In this document: piece after piece, positions 27,466 through 36,301 of the stretch
How the letters are laid out: the number at the start of each line of letters is the position of its first letter
Position numbering within the stretch: position 1 is the stretch's first letter
From: Leptospira sp. WS60.C2
GTDB taxonomy: Bacteria; Spirochaetota; Leptospiria; Leptospirales; Leptospiraceae
Length of the DNA: 64,000 nt
Reading direction: 5' to 3'
Assembly: GCF_040833955.1 (NCBI RefSeq)
Contig: NZ_CP162133.1
Location: forward strand, 1,131,001 to 1,195,000
Notes under the pieces: generated by a model
What the model was told of the DNA's origin: nothing
Seen by the model: the letters and a program-made list of their open reading frames with translations, nothing else
The model's database searches: none
Made by a program: the position numbers and the translations under genes

Positions 27466-28743
27466 TTAGTCCTTTAGTGCTTCTTTTGTTTTTTCGAGCG
27501 TGAGTGAAATGATTTCGCTTGTATGGGCAGTGGATAAAAATCCAACTTCATAGCCACTGGGAGCAAGATAAACACCGCGATTTAGGAGTTTGTGAAAGAG
27601 TGTCGCAAAATTTGTTTTGTGTGTGCTTGGGATTTCATCAATGGTGCGAATCGGTTTTTCCGTTTTTCCTTTGAGCCAAAAGAGACTTCCGAAGGTCACA
27701 GCTTCCCAATTCGGATCACCATGCTCCTTTAACAGTTTGAGGATTCCATCTGTTAATTGTTTGGTGGAAGTCTCTAGTGTTTGGTATGGGTTCTCTTCCC
27801 ATGCTTTGGTAAGAGTTTTGAGTCCAGCACGCATTCCAATGGGATTAGCTGACAAGGTTCCTGCTTGGTAAACGGGGCCACTCGGTGACACAAGATCCAT
27901 GAGGTCACGTCTACCTGCATAGGCTCCTACAGGAAATCCACCACCGATGATCTTTCCATAACAGACCAAATCGGGTGTGATCCCTGTTACGCCAGCCATC
28001 CCTTGGAAGGAGACACGAAATCCAGAAATCACTTCATCAAACAGAAGGATAACACCATATTTGGTGGTAAGTTCACGGCATTTTTTTAAAAATTCAATTC
28101 TTTGCGGAAGGAGCCCATAGTTGGCGGGAAGTGGTTCTATCGCCAAACAAGCGATATTCGATCCTTCTCTGGTAAATAACTCTTCGAGTTTCTCTTCATC
28201 ATCTAAGGGTAGAACCAGTGTGTTTTGGATGATCTCAGGACCGATTCCTTTGCTATCACTCGAACTAAGACCAGCAAGTCCCGAACCAGACTTCACTAAG
28301 AGTTGATCGAGATGGCCATGATAACAACCGTCAAATTTTAGAATTTTGTTTCGTCCAGTCGCCGCTCTTGCTACGCGAAGGGCACTCATGACGGCTTCTG
28401 TACCTGAGTTCACAAAACGAATTTTTTCTACCCAGGGAATTCTAGAGGTAATGAACTCTGCTAGTTCCAAAGAGTAGGGTTCACAAGCACCAAACGACCA
28501 AGCTTTGCGCACGGTGTCTTCCACCACTTCTTGGATTTCTGGATGTCTGTGACCAAAGAGAAGTGGGCCAAAACTCAAACAATAGTCGATGTATTCGTTT
28601 CCTTCGACTGACGTAAGAAAGGCGCCGTTGGCTTCCTTAAAAAATACGGGTGTACCTCCTACAGAAGAGAAGGAACGCACAGGACTGTGGACACCTCCAG
28701 GTACCACTTGTTTGGATCGTTCGAATAATGTTTGCGAATTCAT
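27466..28743 (-). CDS. hemL: glutamate-1-semialdehyde 2,1-aminomutase
   Basis: PLP enzyme making 5-aminolevulinate from glutamate-1-semialdehyde (C5 pathway). 425 residues from ATG 28741-28743, which overlaps the hemB stop as ATGA. Motifs are [47 protein letters not shown] and the PLP lysine in [17 protein letters not shown] longer reading to 28818 would overlap hemB without a ribosome site. Confidence 0.96.
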   Translation of the reverse strand: MNSQTLFERSKQVVPGGVHSPVRSFSSVGGTPVFFKEANGAFLTSVEGNEYIDYCLSFGPLLFGHRHPEIQEVVEDTVRKAWSFGACEPYSLELAEFITSRIPWVEKIRFVNSGTEAVMSALRVARAATGRNKILKFDGCYHGHLDQLLVKSGSGLAGLSSSDSKGIGPEIIQNTLVLPLDDEEKLEELFTREGSNIACLAIEPLPANYGLLPQRIEFLKKCRELTTKYGVILLFDEVISGFRVSFQGMAGVTGITPDLVCYGKIIGGGFPVGAYAGRRDLMDLVSPSGPVYQAGTLSANPIGMRAGLKTLTKAWEENPYQTLETSTKQLTDGILKLLKEHGDPNWEAVTFGSLFWLKGKTEKPIRTIDEIPSTHKTNFATLFHKLLNRGVYLAPSGYEVGFLSTAHTSEIISLTLEKTKEALKD

Positions 28744-29693
28744 GAATACAACCTTTGTGCAAGTCTTGCACCATATGTGATTAAAAAGGAAGAACCAGCT
28801 CTTCGAAACACATTCCATGTTTCTTTCATAGCCTCTTCAAAATCTAAAAAACCTTCATTTGCTAAATACACCAAACTTGCATACTCTCCACTCACTTGGT
28901 AAGCACCTGTAGGAAGTCCTGTTTTTTCTTTGATAGGGCCAAGCAAATCAATCGCCGTCATTCCTGGTTTTACCATTAACAAATCAGCACCTTCTTCTTT
29001 GTCTCTAAGGGATGTTTGGATGGCAGTGTCTCTGTCTCGCACATCAAGTTGGTATCCGCTTCTGTCACCAAACTGGGGTGAGGAGTCAGCGGCACCACGA
29101 AAAGGACCGTAAAAATTGCTTTTGAACTTAGTCGAATAACTCATGATGGGAATGTGAGAGTGGTTGTTTTCATCGAGTATCTTTCTATGGGATGCGATAC
29201 GTCCATCCATCATATCACTCGGCGCAATTCCATCTGCACCAGCATCCGCATAAATTAAGGCAAGCTCTGACAATCGTTTGAGACTAAGATCAAGATCGAT
29301 GACACCATTGGAATGGAAATGACAACAGTGACCTGTTGTTGTGACAGAGCAAATGCACGTATCGAGCCATAAAAATAAATTTGGAAATTCTTTTTTGATG
29401 AGGCTGATATTCGTTTTGTAAAACTCTCTCGAAAAACTGGTATCAGACTTTTCATTTGGAACCATAAAGAGTAAAAATTGAGTCACACCCGATTTTTGAT
29501 CTGCTTCGATCTGTTTTAAAATGGTTTTGTTTGTGTCTCGGTAAACGCCGGTTAGACCCTTTATTGGTTCTTTTTCTGTGAGCCCTTCTACCAGAAATAA
29601 TGGTTGGATCATTTTTTTTGTGTTTAAAGAACCTGATTCACTTAAGTCGCGTAGGAATTGGTTGGATCGTAATCGTAAGGTGTTTTGTTTCAT
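28740..29693 (-). CDS. hemB: delta-aminolevulinic acid dehydratase (porphobilinogen synthase)
   Basis: Condenses two 5-aminolevulinates to porphobilinogen. 317 residues. A zinc-type active site is visible: Cys cluster in [17 protein letters not shown], Schiff-base lysines in [16 protein letters not shown] and [17 protein letters not shown] 29691-29693 overlaps the end of hemC; the stop overlaps hemL. Confidence 0.96.
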   Translation of the reverse strand: MKQNTLRLRSNQFLRDLSESGSLNTKKMIQPLFLVEGLTEKEPIKGLTGVYRDTNKTILKQIEADQKSGVTQFLLFMVPNEKSDTSFSREFYKTNISLIKKEFPNLFLWLDTCICSVTTTGHCCHFHSNGVIDLDLSLKRLSELALIYADAGADGIAPSDMMDGRIASHRKILDENNHSHIPIMSYSTKFKSNFYGPFRGAADSSPQFGDRSGYQLDVRDRDTAIQTSLRDKEEGADLLMVKPGMTAIDLLGPIKEKTGLPTGAYQVSGEYASLVYLANEGFLDFEEAMKETWNVFRRAGSSFLITYGARLAQRLYS

Positions 29694-31225
29694 GGTTTGA
29701 TGTGTTTTTCTAACCAGGATTCGAAGGACAAAGAAACAAATACTTTGTTCTTCGATCTTTCTTCACCTAGCGTATGTTTGATTTTTCTGAATGTGGAACC
29801 TGGTCCCACAAAATGAATGACATCTAATAATTCTGGAAATCGTTTGGTGACGATATCAAATTCAGATCCACTCCGCCAGTAGGCTGCTTTAATTTTGGAA
29901 GTATCGAATGGGATGGGAATTTCAGGAGCAGAAACAAAGTAAGTGGGTATCACAGGATATACACTTGAATGTTTATCAGAATCCATATGGGTTAGTTTCA
30001 CAAATTTTGTTTTTCTTCCTAAGATGGTATCAATCTCAGGTGGTTCACTTTCTCCGAGGCCATCACAAGTGCCATTCACCCAAAATCCTCTGAGAGCTAG
30101 GTCTTTCCATGTGGAAAGTCCTGCAGACCATAGGATTTGGTTACTTGGGTTTACTGACAAATCCAATGGAAACGCATACCCTCTTGAAACAAAGACGTCT
30201 ACATCCTTCGGAATCGAATAGGTGAGTCGTTCTCTTTGTCTTGCCGCCATTTTTGCGTTCGGTGGCCAAACTTCTTCTTTAGAAAAAAATAGATTTGGAC
30301 TTTCGGAAAGTTCTTTGGTTTGTAAAACCACTCCCTCATCGGTCATCCCTCGAATGAAAGTTACTTTTCCATACTCTCTTTTTAAAACGGTAACTCCAAT
30401 TTTTTGGTGGCAACCGCCGCCGTATCGAGATAAAATTTCTCTCTCTTCTAATGCCGTAAATTTTGTTTCTGAATCTGTGATTTCCATCAACATGGCTTCG
30501 AGATGTTTGTCCTCTTTTCTAATTTCTGCACATAACGCACCTTGTGCGGGTGCGCTTGGGAAGACAGAGGAAGGTAATACCATAAAAAGAGAAAGATTTA
30601 ACGTATCTCGGATGACTTGTTTGACTTCTGCCAGTTCGGGCAAATGATTTTCTGGATCTTCAAAACTCAGAATCCGATCTAACGCGGCTTTGGCGACTAA
30701 GATCCCACCTGAATCGTGCTCCAGATATTTGCGAAGTCTTGTTTGGATATTCCCTCTAACCGATTCGATTTTGATTTCAAATTGATTGATGGGAGTCGGG
30801 AAGTAATTTTTTAAAAATTCTTTGATGTGATACTCTCTTCTGGGAGAAGAGGTGAGGATGGTGATTTCATTTGGTAAATGAATCCATTTGTTCTTTTTGA
30901 AAAGTAATACATCTCTCACATCTTCTCTTGGTAAGATGGGAATGAGCGTTGTGTCTTTTCTATCTTTTAGATCCATATCTTTAAAGGAATGGATCACGAT
31001 ATCCACTTTTTTAGCGAGAAGGTCTTCTTGTAAGTCTTTTGTGAAAATACCTTGGCCTGCAAATTGCCAAAGTGGTGTTGTTAGATCTTTGTCACCAGAG
31101 GATTCTCTAAACACAGTTTCGAATTGGTTCGATGGATTTTTTTCTTTTAAAGTATTCGTTACAGTGTGAACTTGTATGCGAGAGAGTAGGGAAGCTCTAC
31201 CGCCTATTTTGATTGTTTCAGACAA
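29690..31225 (-). CDS. hemC: porphobilinogen deaminase fused to a HemD-like domain
   Basis: Polymerises four porphobilinogens to hydroxymethylbilane. Residues about 1-300 are HemC: IGGRASLLSR, the Asp-containing VIHSFKDMDL, SVRGNIQTRL, APAQGALCAEIR and the cofactor-bearing Cys in RYGGGCHQKIGV. The remaining about 200 residues are extra and resemble uroporphyrinogen-III synthase (HemD) in position and size, although very divergent. No separate hemD is seen. TTG 31223-31225 is the preferred start (SD GGGAAG 6 nt upstream; family-like MSETIKIGGRAS). ATG 31243 is the alternative. Overlaps the hemA end. Confidence 0.92.
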   Translation of the reverse strand: MSETIKIGGRASLLSRIQVHTVTNTLKEKNPSNQFETVFRESSGDKDLTTPLWQFAGQGIFTKDLQEDLLAKKVDIVIHSFKDMDLKDRKDTTLIPILPREDVRDVLLFKKNKWIHLPNEITILTSSPRREYHIKEFLKNYFPTPINQFEIKIESVRGNIQTRLRKYLEHDSGGILVAKAALDRILSFEDPENHLPELAEVKQVIRDTLNLSLFMVLPSSVFPSAPAQGALCAEIRKEDKHLEAMLMEITDSETKFTALEEREILSRYGGGCHQKIGVTVLKREYGKVTFIRGMTDEGVVLQTKELSESPNLFFSKEEVWPPNAKMAARQRERLTYSIPKDVDVFVSRGYAFPLDLSVNPSNQILWSAGLSTWKDLALRGFWVNGTCDGLGESEPPEIDTILGRKTKFVKLTHMDSDKHSSVYPVIPTYFVSAPEIPIPFDTSKIKAAYWRSGSEFDIVTKRFPELLDVIHFVGPGSTFRKIKHTLGEERSKNKVFVSLSFESWLEKHIKP

Positions 31226-32090
31226 GTAAATCTTCCCATCCATTCATGATGTGTAATTGTTCTTCTTCGCGTTCTCTTGTGAGTTCAGTCAGGAAGAATT
31301 GAAGATCCATTTTTATCGTTTGGATTTGTTCGTCGGTTTCTTGCAAATCTCCTAGAATTTGCGAAAGAGGAATGTAATGCTTGTAACCTGGATTTCCGTC
31401 CGAATGTTCTCTAAAATCAAGTATGAGAGAAGCAGAACGAATCATTTCATCCCAATGAAAAGGAAGAAAGCTGGAAGCAATGACGATCGCTTCGTTCCCA
31501 GGAGTATAGTCTTCCCAGTGATAGGTGGTAATGGGATAGAGCCTACTTAGTTCTTTTAAACGGTTTTGGTTTCTTCCAATCAATCGAACGTCTTTCTTTT
31601 TGGAAACCAAATATGGTAAAATAGAATCCACGAGTTTTCCTGTTCCGAGAAGTGTGACTTCCTTGTGGTTTTGTAGATAGGACTCAGTGACACTACCGTA
31701 GGTTTGTCTTCCAATACCAATAAGATACTTGGAACGAATTTGTTTTGTATGTTCTAATATTTGGTCTCGCAGGCGCAAAAGTGACACAGCAAAGTGAGAA
31801 CCACAAGAGTTTTCTTCGCGAAATCTGTCACGAAACTGGGCTTGGATTTCCGATTCTCCGAAGAGTTTGGATCGTAGACCTGATACCACTTCCAATAAAA
31901 AACGATAGGCATCATATCCATGATACACTTCCCATCCATCCAAAAACCGTTCCTTATCTTCGATGGGAAAAATCCGTTTGTCAGTAAACCCAAGTGTCCT
32001 TTGGCAAGTTTGCCACACTTCAATACGAGAATCGTCTAAGACTTTAGAGATTGCATCAGTAGAATGGAGTAGAATCAGGTTTGACCACAT
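31218..32090 (-). CDS. hemA: glutamyl-tRNA reductase, short form
   Basis: Reduces glutamyl-tRNA to glutamate-1-semialdehyde, the committed step of the C5 heme route. Only 290 residues against about 420 in the family. The catalytic Cys29 is in VWQTCQRT (usual TCNR-x-E altered), FGESEIQAQ (77-85) matches the conserved GExQI element, and the NADPH loop VTLLGTGKLVDSI is near 145. The N-terminal domain is shortened and the C-terminal dimerisation domain is reduced to one charged helix. First gene of the operon; the hem-box lies 32-47 bp upstream. No Shine-Dalgarno site precedes the ATG. Confidence 0.9.
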   Translation of the reverse strand: MWSNLILLHSTDAISKVLDDSRIEVWQTCQRTLGFTDKRIFPIEDKERFLDGWEVYHGYDAYRFLLEVVSGLRSKLFGESEIQAQFRDRFREENSCGSHFAVSLLRLRDQILEHTKQIRSKYLIGIGRQTYGSVTESYLQNHKEVTLLGTGKLVDSILPYLVSKKKDVRLIGRNQNRLKELSRLYPITTYHWEDYTPGNEAIVIASSFLPFHWDEMIRSASLILDFREHSDGNPGYKHYIPLSQILGDLQETDEQIQTIKMDLQFFLTELTREREEEQLHIMNGWEDLLV

Positions 32091-32095
32091 AATTT

Positions 32096-32101
32096 TATTC
32101 T
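32096..32101 (-). promoter_or_regulatory. candidate -10 of the hem operon
   Basis: TAGAAT on the minus strand, ending 5 bp before the hemA ATG. The hem-box overlaps the position of the -35, as expected for an activator-assisted promoter. If transcription starts at the normal distance, the mRNA begins at or beside the start codon. Confidence 0.45.
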
Positions 32102-32121
32102 ATCAAATACATCCTGGGAAC

Positions 32122-32137
32122 TGTCACGAGATTGTCA
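32122..32137 (-). promoter_or_regulatory. HemR 'hem-box' upstream of hemA
   Basis: Reads TGACA-ATCTCG-TGACA on the minus strand, exactly the TGACA-N6-TGACA direct repeat described as the binding site of the Leptospira response regulator HemR of the HemKR system. It is nested in a larger inverted repeat (GGAACTG ... CAGTTCC, 32117-32142). It lies between divergent hemA and msrB, close to the hemA promoter. The HemKR genes themselves are not in the window. Confidence 0.85.
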
Positions 32138-32200
32138 GTTCCGAAAAAAATCAAATGGCATACTGATTCTTATTCTCAATTAGGAAAGGCATATAAGAAG

Positions 32201-32581
32201 ATGGAACAACAAAACTGGAAAGAAACGTTAACTCCCTTACAATACCAAGTGACACGTGAAAAAGGCACCGAACGGCCGTTCACTGGAGAATACTATGCTC
32301 ATAAAGAGAAGGGCACCTATCTCTGTGTGTGTTGTGGAGAAACATTGTTTTCTTCGGAAACAAAATATGATTCAGGAAGTGGTTGGCCTAGTTACTACGA
32401 ACCGGTTCGAAAAGAAGCCATCGCAACAGAAACAGACAAATCGCACGGCATGGTGAGAACCGAAATTATGTGCCAGAATTGTGGAGCTCACTTGGGTCAC
32501 GTATTCCCTGATGGTCCAAAACCAACAGGCCTACGTTACTGCGTGAATTCCGCCTCTCTTAAATTCCAAAAAGCGGAATAA
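32201..32581 (+). CDS. msrB: peptide methionine (R)-S-oxide reductase
   Basis: Repairs the R-isomer of oxidised methionine. 126 residues. Zinc-binding pairs Cys42/Cys45 (CVCC) and Cys91/Cys94 (CQNC), [11 protein letters not shown], and the catalytic Cys114 in [10 protein letters not shown] are all present. ATG 32201 is preceded by AAGAAG and AGGAAAGG. An upstream TTG at 32132 would put the hem-box inside the coding region and is rejected. Divergent from the heme operon, so HemR could influence it too. Confidence 0.95.
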   Translation: MEQQNWKETLTPLQYQVTREKGTERPFTGEYYAHKEKGTYLCVCCGETLFSSETKYDSGSGWPSYYEPVRKEAIATETDKSHGMVRTEIMCQNCGAHLGHVFPDGPKPTGLRYCVNSASLKFQKAE

Positions 32582-32616
32582 AGGGAACTCTAGCGGAGTG
32601 GTCTATTTGGGTTGGG

Positions 32617-33066
32617 TCATTCTTGCAACCAGGAGACTTCTTCGCAAGTTTCCCATTTCCCCCGAGCCTGTTCCCTGGATCCCAGTTTTGCAAGTAAGGC
32701 TTCGTTACGGATTCCCACACGTTTGACAATTTGGTTGGCAAGGGATGTGTAATGGACCGCTTCACAAGAGTGTCCTAATTTTTTCTCTAGTTTCGCCATT
32801 TGGAATAAGAGCTGGGCATTCCCTTCTGTTTCCTTCATTCCTAGAGATTGTTTCAGTAAGATTGCTTTTTTCAAATCGTCTCTCGCTGACATAAAATCCC
32901 CTGCTTCCACTTTTAAATGGGACCTTGCTTCGAGTTCCGCGATCACCGAAGGGATACGAGACAAACGTGTGTGGTTTAAAATCTCTTCCACGGATTGGTC
33001 CAAATTAGGTTCTGCCCACAAACCAAGAGAAATGATGAAAAAAAATGCGATTTGGTAAAACTTCAT
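32617..33066 (-). CDS. small exported helical (TPR-like) protein
   Basis: 149 residues. The signal peptide MKFYQIAFFFIISLGLWA is followed by an all-helical region with TPR-like spacing (ARDDLKKAILLKQSLGMKET, LLFQMAKLEKKLGHSCEAVH). Start ATG 33064-33066 is preferred over the longer frame to 33102 because it opens the signal peptide. Two cysteines (HSCEAVH, WETCEEV) could form a periplasmic disulfide. Function unknown; convergent with msrB. Confidence 0.7.
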   Translation of the reverse strand: MKFYQIAFFFIISLGLWAEPNLDQSVEEILNHTRLSRIPSVIAELEARSHLKVEAGDFMSARDDLKKAILLKQSLGMKETEGNAQLLFQMAKLEKKLGHSCEAVHYTSLANQIVKRVGIRNEALLAKLGSREQARGKWETCEEVSWLQE

Positions 33067-33124
33067 ACGTTGGTTCCTTGTTCTTTTCAATTCAATGAAC
33101 AAATTGCATAAATTGTGCCAATGT

Positions 33125-33153
33125 TTGAAATACTCCTCGACGGGAGCGAGAAT
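33125..33153 (+). promoter_or_regulatory. candidate promoter of rnpB
   Basis: TTGAAA (33125-33130), a 17-bp spacer, then GAGAAT (33148-33153). The expected transcription start near 33160 leaves about ten bases before the P1 helix of RNase P RNA. Match to consensus is moderate. Confidence 0.45.
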
Positions 33154-33170
33154 CGAGATTCCATGAAATG

Positions 33171-33515
33171 GACTCTGGCCGAGCGATCGCCTTTTTTCTT
33201 CCCTATGGAAGGAAGGGGGAGGAAAGTCCGGACACTAGGGGACAATCGGACCAAGTAATGCTTGGGCTTTTTCTTCCTAGAAATAGGAAGGAAGGGACGG
33301 AAAGTGCAACAGAAAGGATACCGCCTACTTGTTAGGTAAGGGTGAAATGGTGGAGTAAGAGCCCACCGCTTTGTTTGTAAAAACAAAGGCATGGTAAACC
33401 CTCCGATGTGCAATCTCAAGTAAACAACCGTTATGAGCCTGTCCCGCCAGGTTGTGGGTAGAGAGCATTAGATAAATGATCGCCTAAAACAGAATCCGGC
33501 TTACGGGCCAGAGTC
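33171..33515 (+). ncRNA. rnpB: RNase P RNA (bacterial type A)
   Basis: Catalytic RNA of RNase P, which cuts 5' leaders from pre-tRNAs. The ends pair perfectly as helix P1 (GACTCTGGCC, 33171-33180, with GGCCAGAGTC, 33506-33515). Universally conserved core pieces appear in order: GAGGAAAGTCCGGACAC, ACAGAAAGGATACCGCC, GGTAAGGGTGAAATGG, TAGATAAATGATCGCC and ACAGAATCCGGCTTACGGG. About 345 nt, normal size. P1 plus the following T run (33518-33523) could end transcription; that region is also the coding end of the opposing gene. Confidence 0.96.
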
Positions 33516-35060
33516 ACCTTTTTTCAAAATGGTCTGGATCACATCTTCTTCGTTAGGTGGATAAAAGACACAAACCAAACTTCGAATTTTTAAAATGGTT
33601 TCTGCGAGATCAGTTTTAGTTTCTGTTAGGTGCCAGTTTTCAAAACCAATCAAAATTCCACAGGTTTCTTCCATTCCCGCAAAGTCTTTGCAGGAGTAGT
33701 GGCGCATTTCATTTTCGACTAAAAATTGTTTTAATCCATTTTGTTTGATCGACTCTTCTGTATGGTACAGAACAACGATTTCATCATTCTCAATTTCTAA
33801 AACTTTTTTAGCATATCCATAACACCAACGGATTTGATCGGTTAGGTCTTCATCATTTTTAATGAACTGGATATCCGATAAATTGTTTTGGATCGGAGAT
33901 TCCGAAAAATCATTGAGGAGCGAATTGGCAAAATTGACGATTTCAGGTGAATTGCGAATGTTTCGTTTGATGTCCCAGACATGAACAGGAAGCGATTGCA
34001 AAAATTCCAAAAAAGGAACGTTTGCGTATTTCAATCGTCTCGAAACAAAGAGGATCCATTCTTTCTCTTCCCAAAAGTATTTAGAGAGATATAAAAAAAG
34101 ATCGGAATAGGATTTGTCTTTTAGGAATTCTTCAATCCCATCCACAATCAAAATGTCTATGTGATTGTGATTGATTTCTTTATAATCAAAAATGAGTTCA
34201 ATATTGTTTTTTTCGGGGATTTGAGAAAGTTCTTCTTTCCAAATCTCATAAAGGGCTTTTGCTCCTTGCCAAAGTAAAACCTTCTTTCCTTTCCTTGCAT
34301 ATTGAAGGGCAAGTTCACCACAGAGGATGGATTTTCCAGAACCTGGGCTTCCAAACACCAGATTGTGAGAATACTTGGTAATCCCTTCCACCAGTGAAAA
34401 CTGTTCCTTGGTAAAAAATAATAGATTCTCCTCTTCTTTTTCCTTATTGGAACGGAAGGTTTGGAAGAAGTTTAAATTCTTTTTGATGATCTCATGTGCT
34501 TTGACAAGAACTGAATCTGGTAAGGGTTCCCGGCCAGTTCGATAAAAAATGGATTCTAAAACCGTGTTTAGGCTAGTTTCATCATCGACTTCTCTGCCAC
34601 CAAACACAAATAAGTTTTGATCATTTGGTAAATGGAATTCTTTTCGTTCGTTTTTTAAAAAGAAGATTGCACTATCATAATATTCTTTTGGAAACAAGTC
34701 CACAAGTTGGTTATGGTTTTTAAAGAACTCTCGGATGATTTCTCTTTGTGTGATCACTTGGTCTAATGGGTTTTTATAGGACTTCCCTTCTACAGGCTGC
34801 CATTCTCTTTCCCTGACGTTATAAAATTCCCACTCTCCTTTTTTTTGCCTCCACTTTCCGTTCTTGAGTTCGATGGTAATCACTCCATAAGGAGAAACGA
34901 CAAGAAAGTCAATCTCTCGCATAGGAACATCAGGAGTGATGAGCGTGAGGGAATAATAAATATTACATGGAATCTGAATTTCTTTTGAAAAACGGTGGTA
35001 ATAATGAGATTCGAGGGAGATATCTCTCGTTTTTCCGTTAAACTGTTTTGGATAGATCAT
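33501..35060 (-). CDS. NERD-domain protein with ATPase/helicase-like region
   Basis: 519 residues. The N-terminal NERD nuclease-related domain has a PD-(D/E)xK-like core: Asp51 in REIDFLVV and E64-x-K66 in ITIELKNGKW. The C-terminal half is SF1-helicase-like, with Walker A FGSPGSGKSILC (about 238) and a Walker B-like strand IDILIVDGIEEF, where the usual DE is DG, then FVSRRL and NIRNSPEIVNFAN. Probable role is DNA or RNA processing or defence, unproven. ATG 35058-35060 is chosen; upstream starts collide with the divergent lipoprotein gene. The last 15 bp lie in the rnpB 3' end. Confidence 0.8.
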   Translation of the reverse strand: MIYPKQFNGKTRDISLESHYYHRFSKEIQIPCNIYYSLTLITPDVPMREIDFLVVSPYGVITIELKNGKWRQKKGEWEFYNVREREWQPVEGKSYKNPLDQVITQREIIREFFKNHNQLVDLFPKEYYDSAIFFLKNERKEFHLPNDQNLFVFGGREVDDETSLNTVLESIFYRTGREPLPDSVLVKAHEIIKKNLNFFQTFRSNKEKEEENLLFFTKEQFSLVEGITKYSHNLVFGSPGSGKSILCGELALQYARKGKKVLLWQGAKALYEIWKEELSQIPEKNNIELIFDYKEINHNHIDILIVDGIEEFLKDKSYSDLFLYLSKYFWEEKEWILFVSRRLKYANVPFLEFLQSLPVHVWDIKRNIRNSPEIVNFANSLLNDFSESPIQNNLSDIQFIKNDEDLTDQIRWCYGYAKKVLEIENDEIVVLYHTEESIKQNGLKQFLVENEMRHYSCKDFAGMEETCGILIGFENWHLTETKTDLAETILKIRSLVCVFYPPNEEDVIQTILKKGDSGP

Positions 35061-35103
35061 TTTTTGGTTCTGTAAACTGAGATGTTTCGGTTCTAATGGC
35101 GAT

Positions 35104-35703
35104 ATGAAACGGATACCACAAAGCTTGTTATTCTGCCTATTGTTTTGTGCCTGTGCGGGCGGAAATATCAAAATAAAGATCAAACCAGATCTATCTGGTG
35201 ATCTTGTGATTTACCAAAAATCAATTACCAAAAAAGAGAAGGGTCGTTTTTTAGGTTCTGGACTTCGTGATACAGGGGAAGTGGTGATCACTCTCAAGGA
35301 AAGATCGTACCAATTTGGTAACTATAGCCAAATGTTGCCTCCTGGGTTTAGGTTTATTTCCTTTACGGAGAACCAAAAGACAGAGATCCAACTTGCCATT
35401 GATACCAGTAAAAATTCTCCCCTCTTAAATGCTTTAGAAATCAACAAAGATGAAATTAGTTCCATTTTAAAAGAAGCAAAACAAAGGGATGATTTACTTA
35501 GGTTTAATACCCTTGTGGAATTCATTCAATTTGAAGTCCATTTCCCTTTTCCGATTCAAAAGGTAAAATTTTCGGAACCACGGACTCCGGGTGAGTGGAC
35601 TGTGCGCCTTGATAGTAGTGATAAGATGATTGTAAACATTCCACTCCATTCTATTTGGGCAGGCGAACACGCATTAACGATCGTGCAAATTGATCCTGAA
35701 TGA
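35104..35703 (+). CDS. probable lipoprotein of unknown function
   Basis: 199 residues. The N-terminus (MKRIPQSLLFCLLFCACAGG) is a lipoprotein signal with a spirochaetal lipobox ending at Cys (FCAC-A). The mature part is beta-rich with repeated basic/hydrophobic strands (NIKIKIKPDLSGDLVIYQKS), probably periplasmic or surface lipid-anchored. No family recognised, though the repeated strand pattern recalls small outer-leaflet lipoproteins. Divergent from the NERD gene, 43 bp apart; convergent with the met8-like gene, 4 bp apart. Confidence 0.75.
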   Translation: MKRIPQSLLFCLLFCACAGGNIKIKIKPDLSGDLVIYQKSITKKEKGRFLGSGLRDTGEVVITLKERSYQFGNYSQMLPPGFRFISFTENQKTEIQLAIDTSKNSPLLNALEINKDEISSILKEAKQRDDLLRFNTLVEFIQFEVHFPFPIQKVKFSEPRTPGEWTVRLDSSDKMIVNIPLHSIWAGEHALTIVQIDPE

Positions 35704-35707
35704 TCGT

Positions 35708-36301
35708 TTACGATTTGTGAAAGTATTCCGCATTCAATTTTTGAATGATTTCTTTTAGAACTTTTTTTCTTTCTTCTGCATTTGGTAAAATCTCTTTTAG
35801 GTTTCGCCTCATGACAAAGAGAGTTTCCAAAAGTTCATGATCTTCTATTGGAATTGTTTCTTCAAAGAGTTTTCGTAAACTAGAGGAAACTCCAGCAAAC
35901 ATCCCATCCGTAGAGATGGCAAATTGTACGGGACCTACTGTGACAGTAGAGGAAGAATAAAAATCACAGTTTTTCGGATCATCGACAGAATTAACCCAAA
36001 TGCCCTTACGTTTGGCGAGACTTCGATAGGTTTTGTTGGTTTCGGAATCACTGGTTGCTAAAAAGATAATATCTCGGTTGTCGAGATCATCTTCTCTTAC
36101 GGCTCTTTCTTCAGATTGAATGTTGGGATATTTTTCTAAGAAGGATTTTACTTCCTCGCTAAACGAGAGTGAGATGATGTGAATCTTGGCTCCGGTGAAT
36201 TCGAGACCCATTAATTTTTCTAAACATGCTCCACCACCACCAACAATCAGTATGTTTTTTCCTTCTAAATTCAGAAAGATTGGGTATTTTTTAAAAGACA
36301 T
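35708..36301 (-). CDS. precorrin-2 dehydrogenase / sirohydrochlorin ferrochelatase (Met8/CysG-N type)
   Basis: Second part of siroheme synthesis: oxidises precorrin-2 and inserts iron. 197 residues. The N-terminal NAD-binding loop is in NILIVGGGGACLEKLMGLEF, and the catalytic Asp is in NSVDDPKNCDFY, followed by the conserved VTVGPVQFAISTDG. ATG 36299-36301 lies within the last codons of cobA (11-bp overlap). The two proteins correspond to the two halves of CysG, here encoded separately and coupled. Confidence 0.88.
   Translation of the reverse strand: MSFKKYPIFLNLEGKNILIVGGGGACLEKLMGLEFTGAKIHIISLSFSEEVKSFLEKYPNIQSEERAVREDDLDNRDIIFLATSDSETNKTYRSLAKRKGIWVNSVDDPKNCDFYSSSTVTVGPVQFAISTDGMFAGVSSSLRKLFEETIPIEDHELLETLFVMRRNLKEILPNAEERKKVLKEIIQKLNAEYFHKS

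Noticed and set aside
30222..30647. 141-residue open frame on the plus strand inside hemC
   Set aside because: Shadow frame of a clearly conserved gene; Ser/Pro-rich composition typical of antisense translation.
32132..32200. Longer N-terminus of msrB from TTG 32132
   Set aside because: It would include the hem-box and lacks a ribosome site; the MsrB family begins at the MEQQNW region.
33087..33419. 110-residue open frame on the minus strand over rnpB
   Set aside because: It is antisense to the conserved RNase P RNA core and has no ribosome site or protein-like composition.
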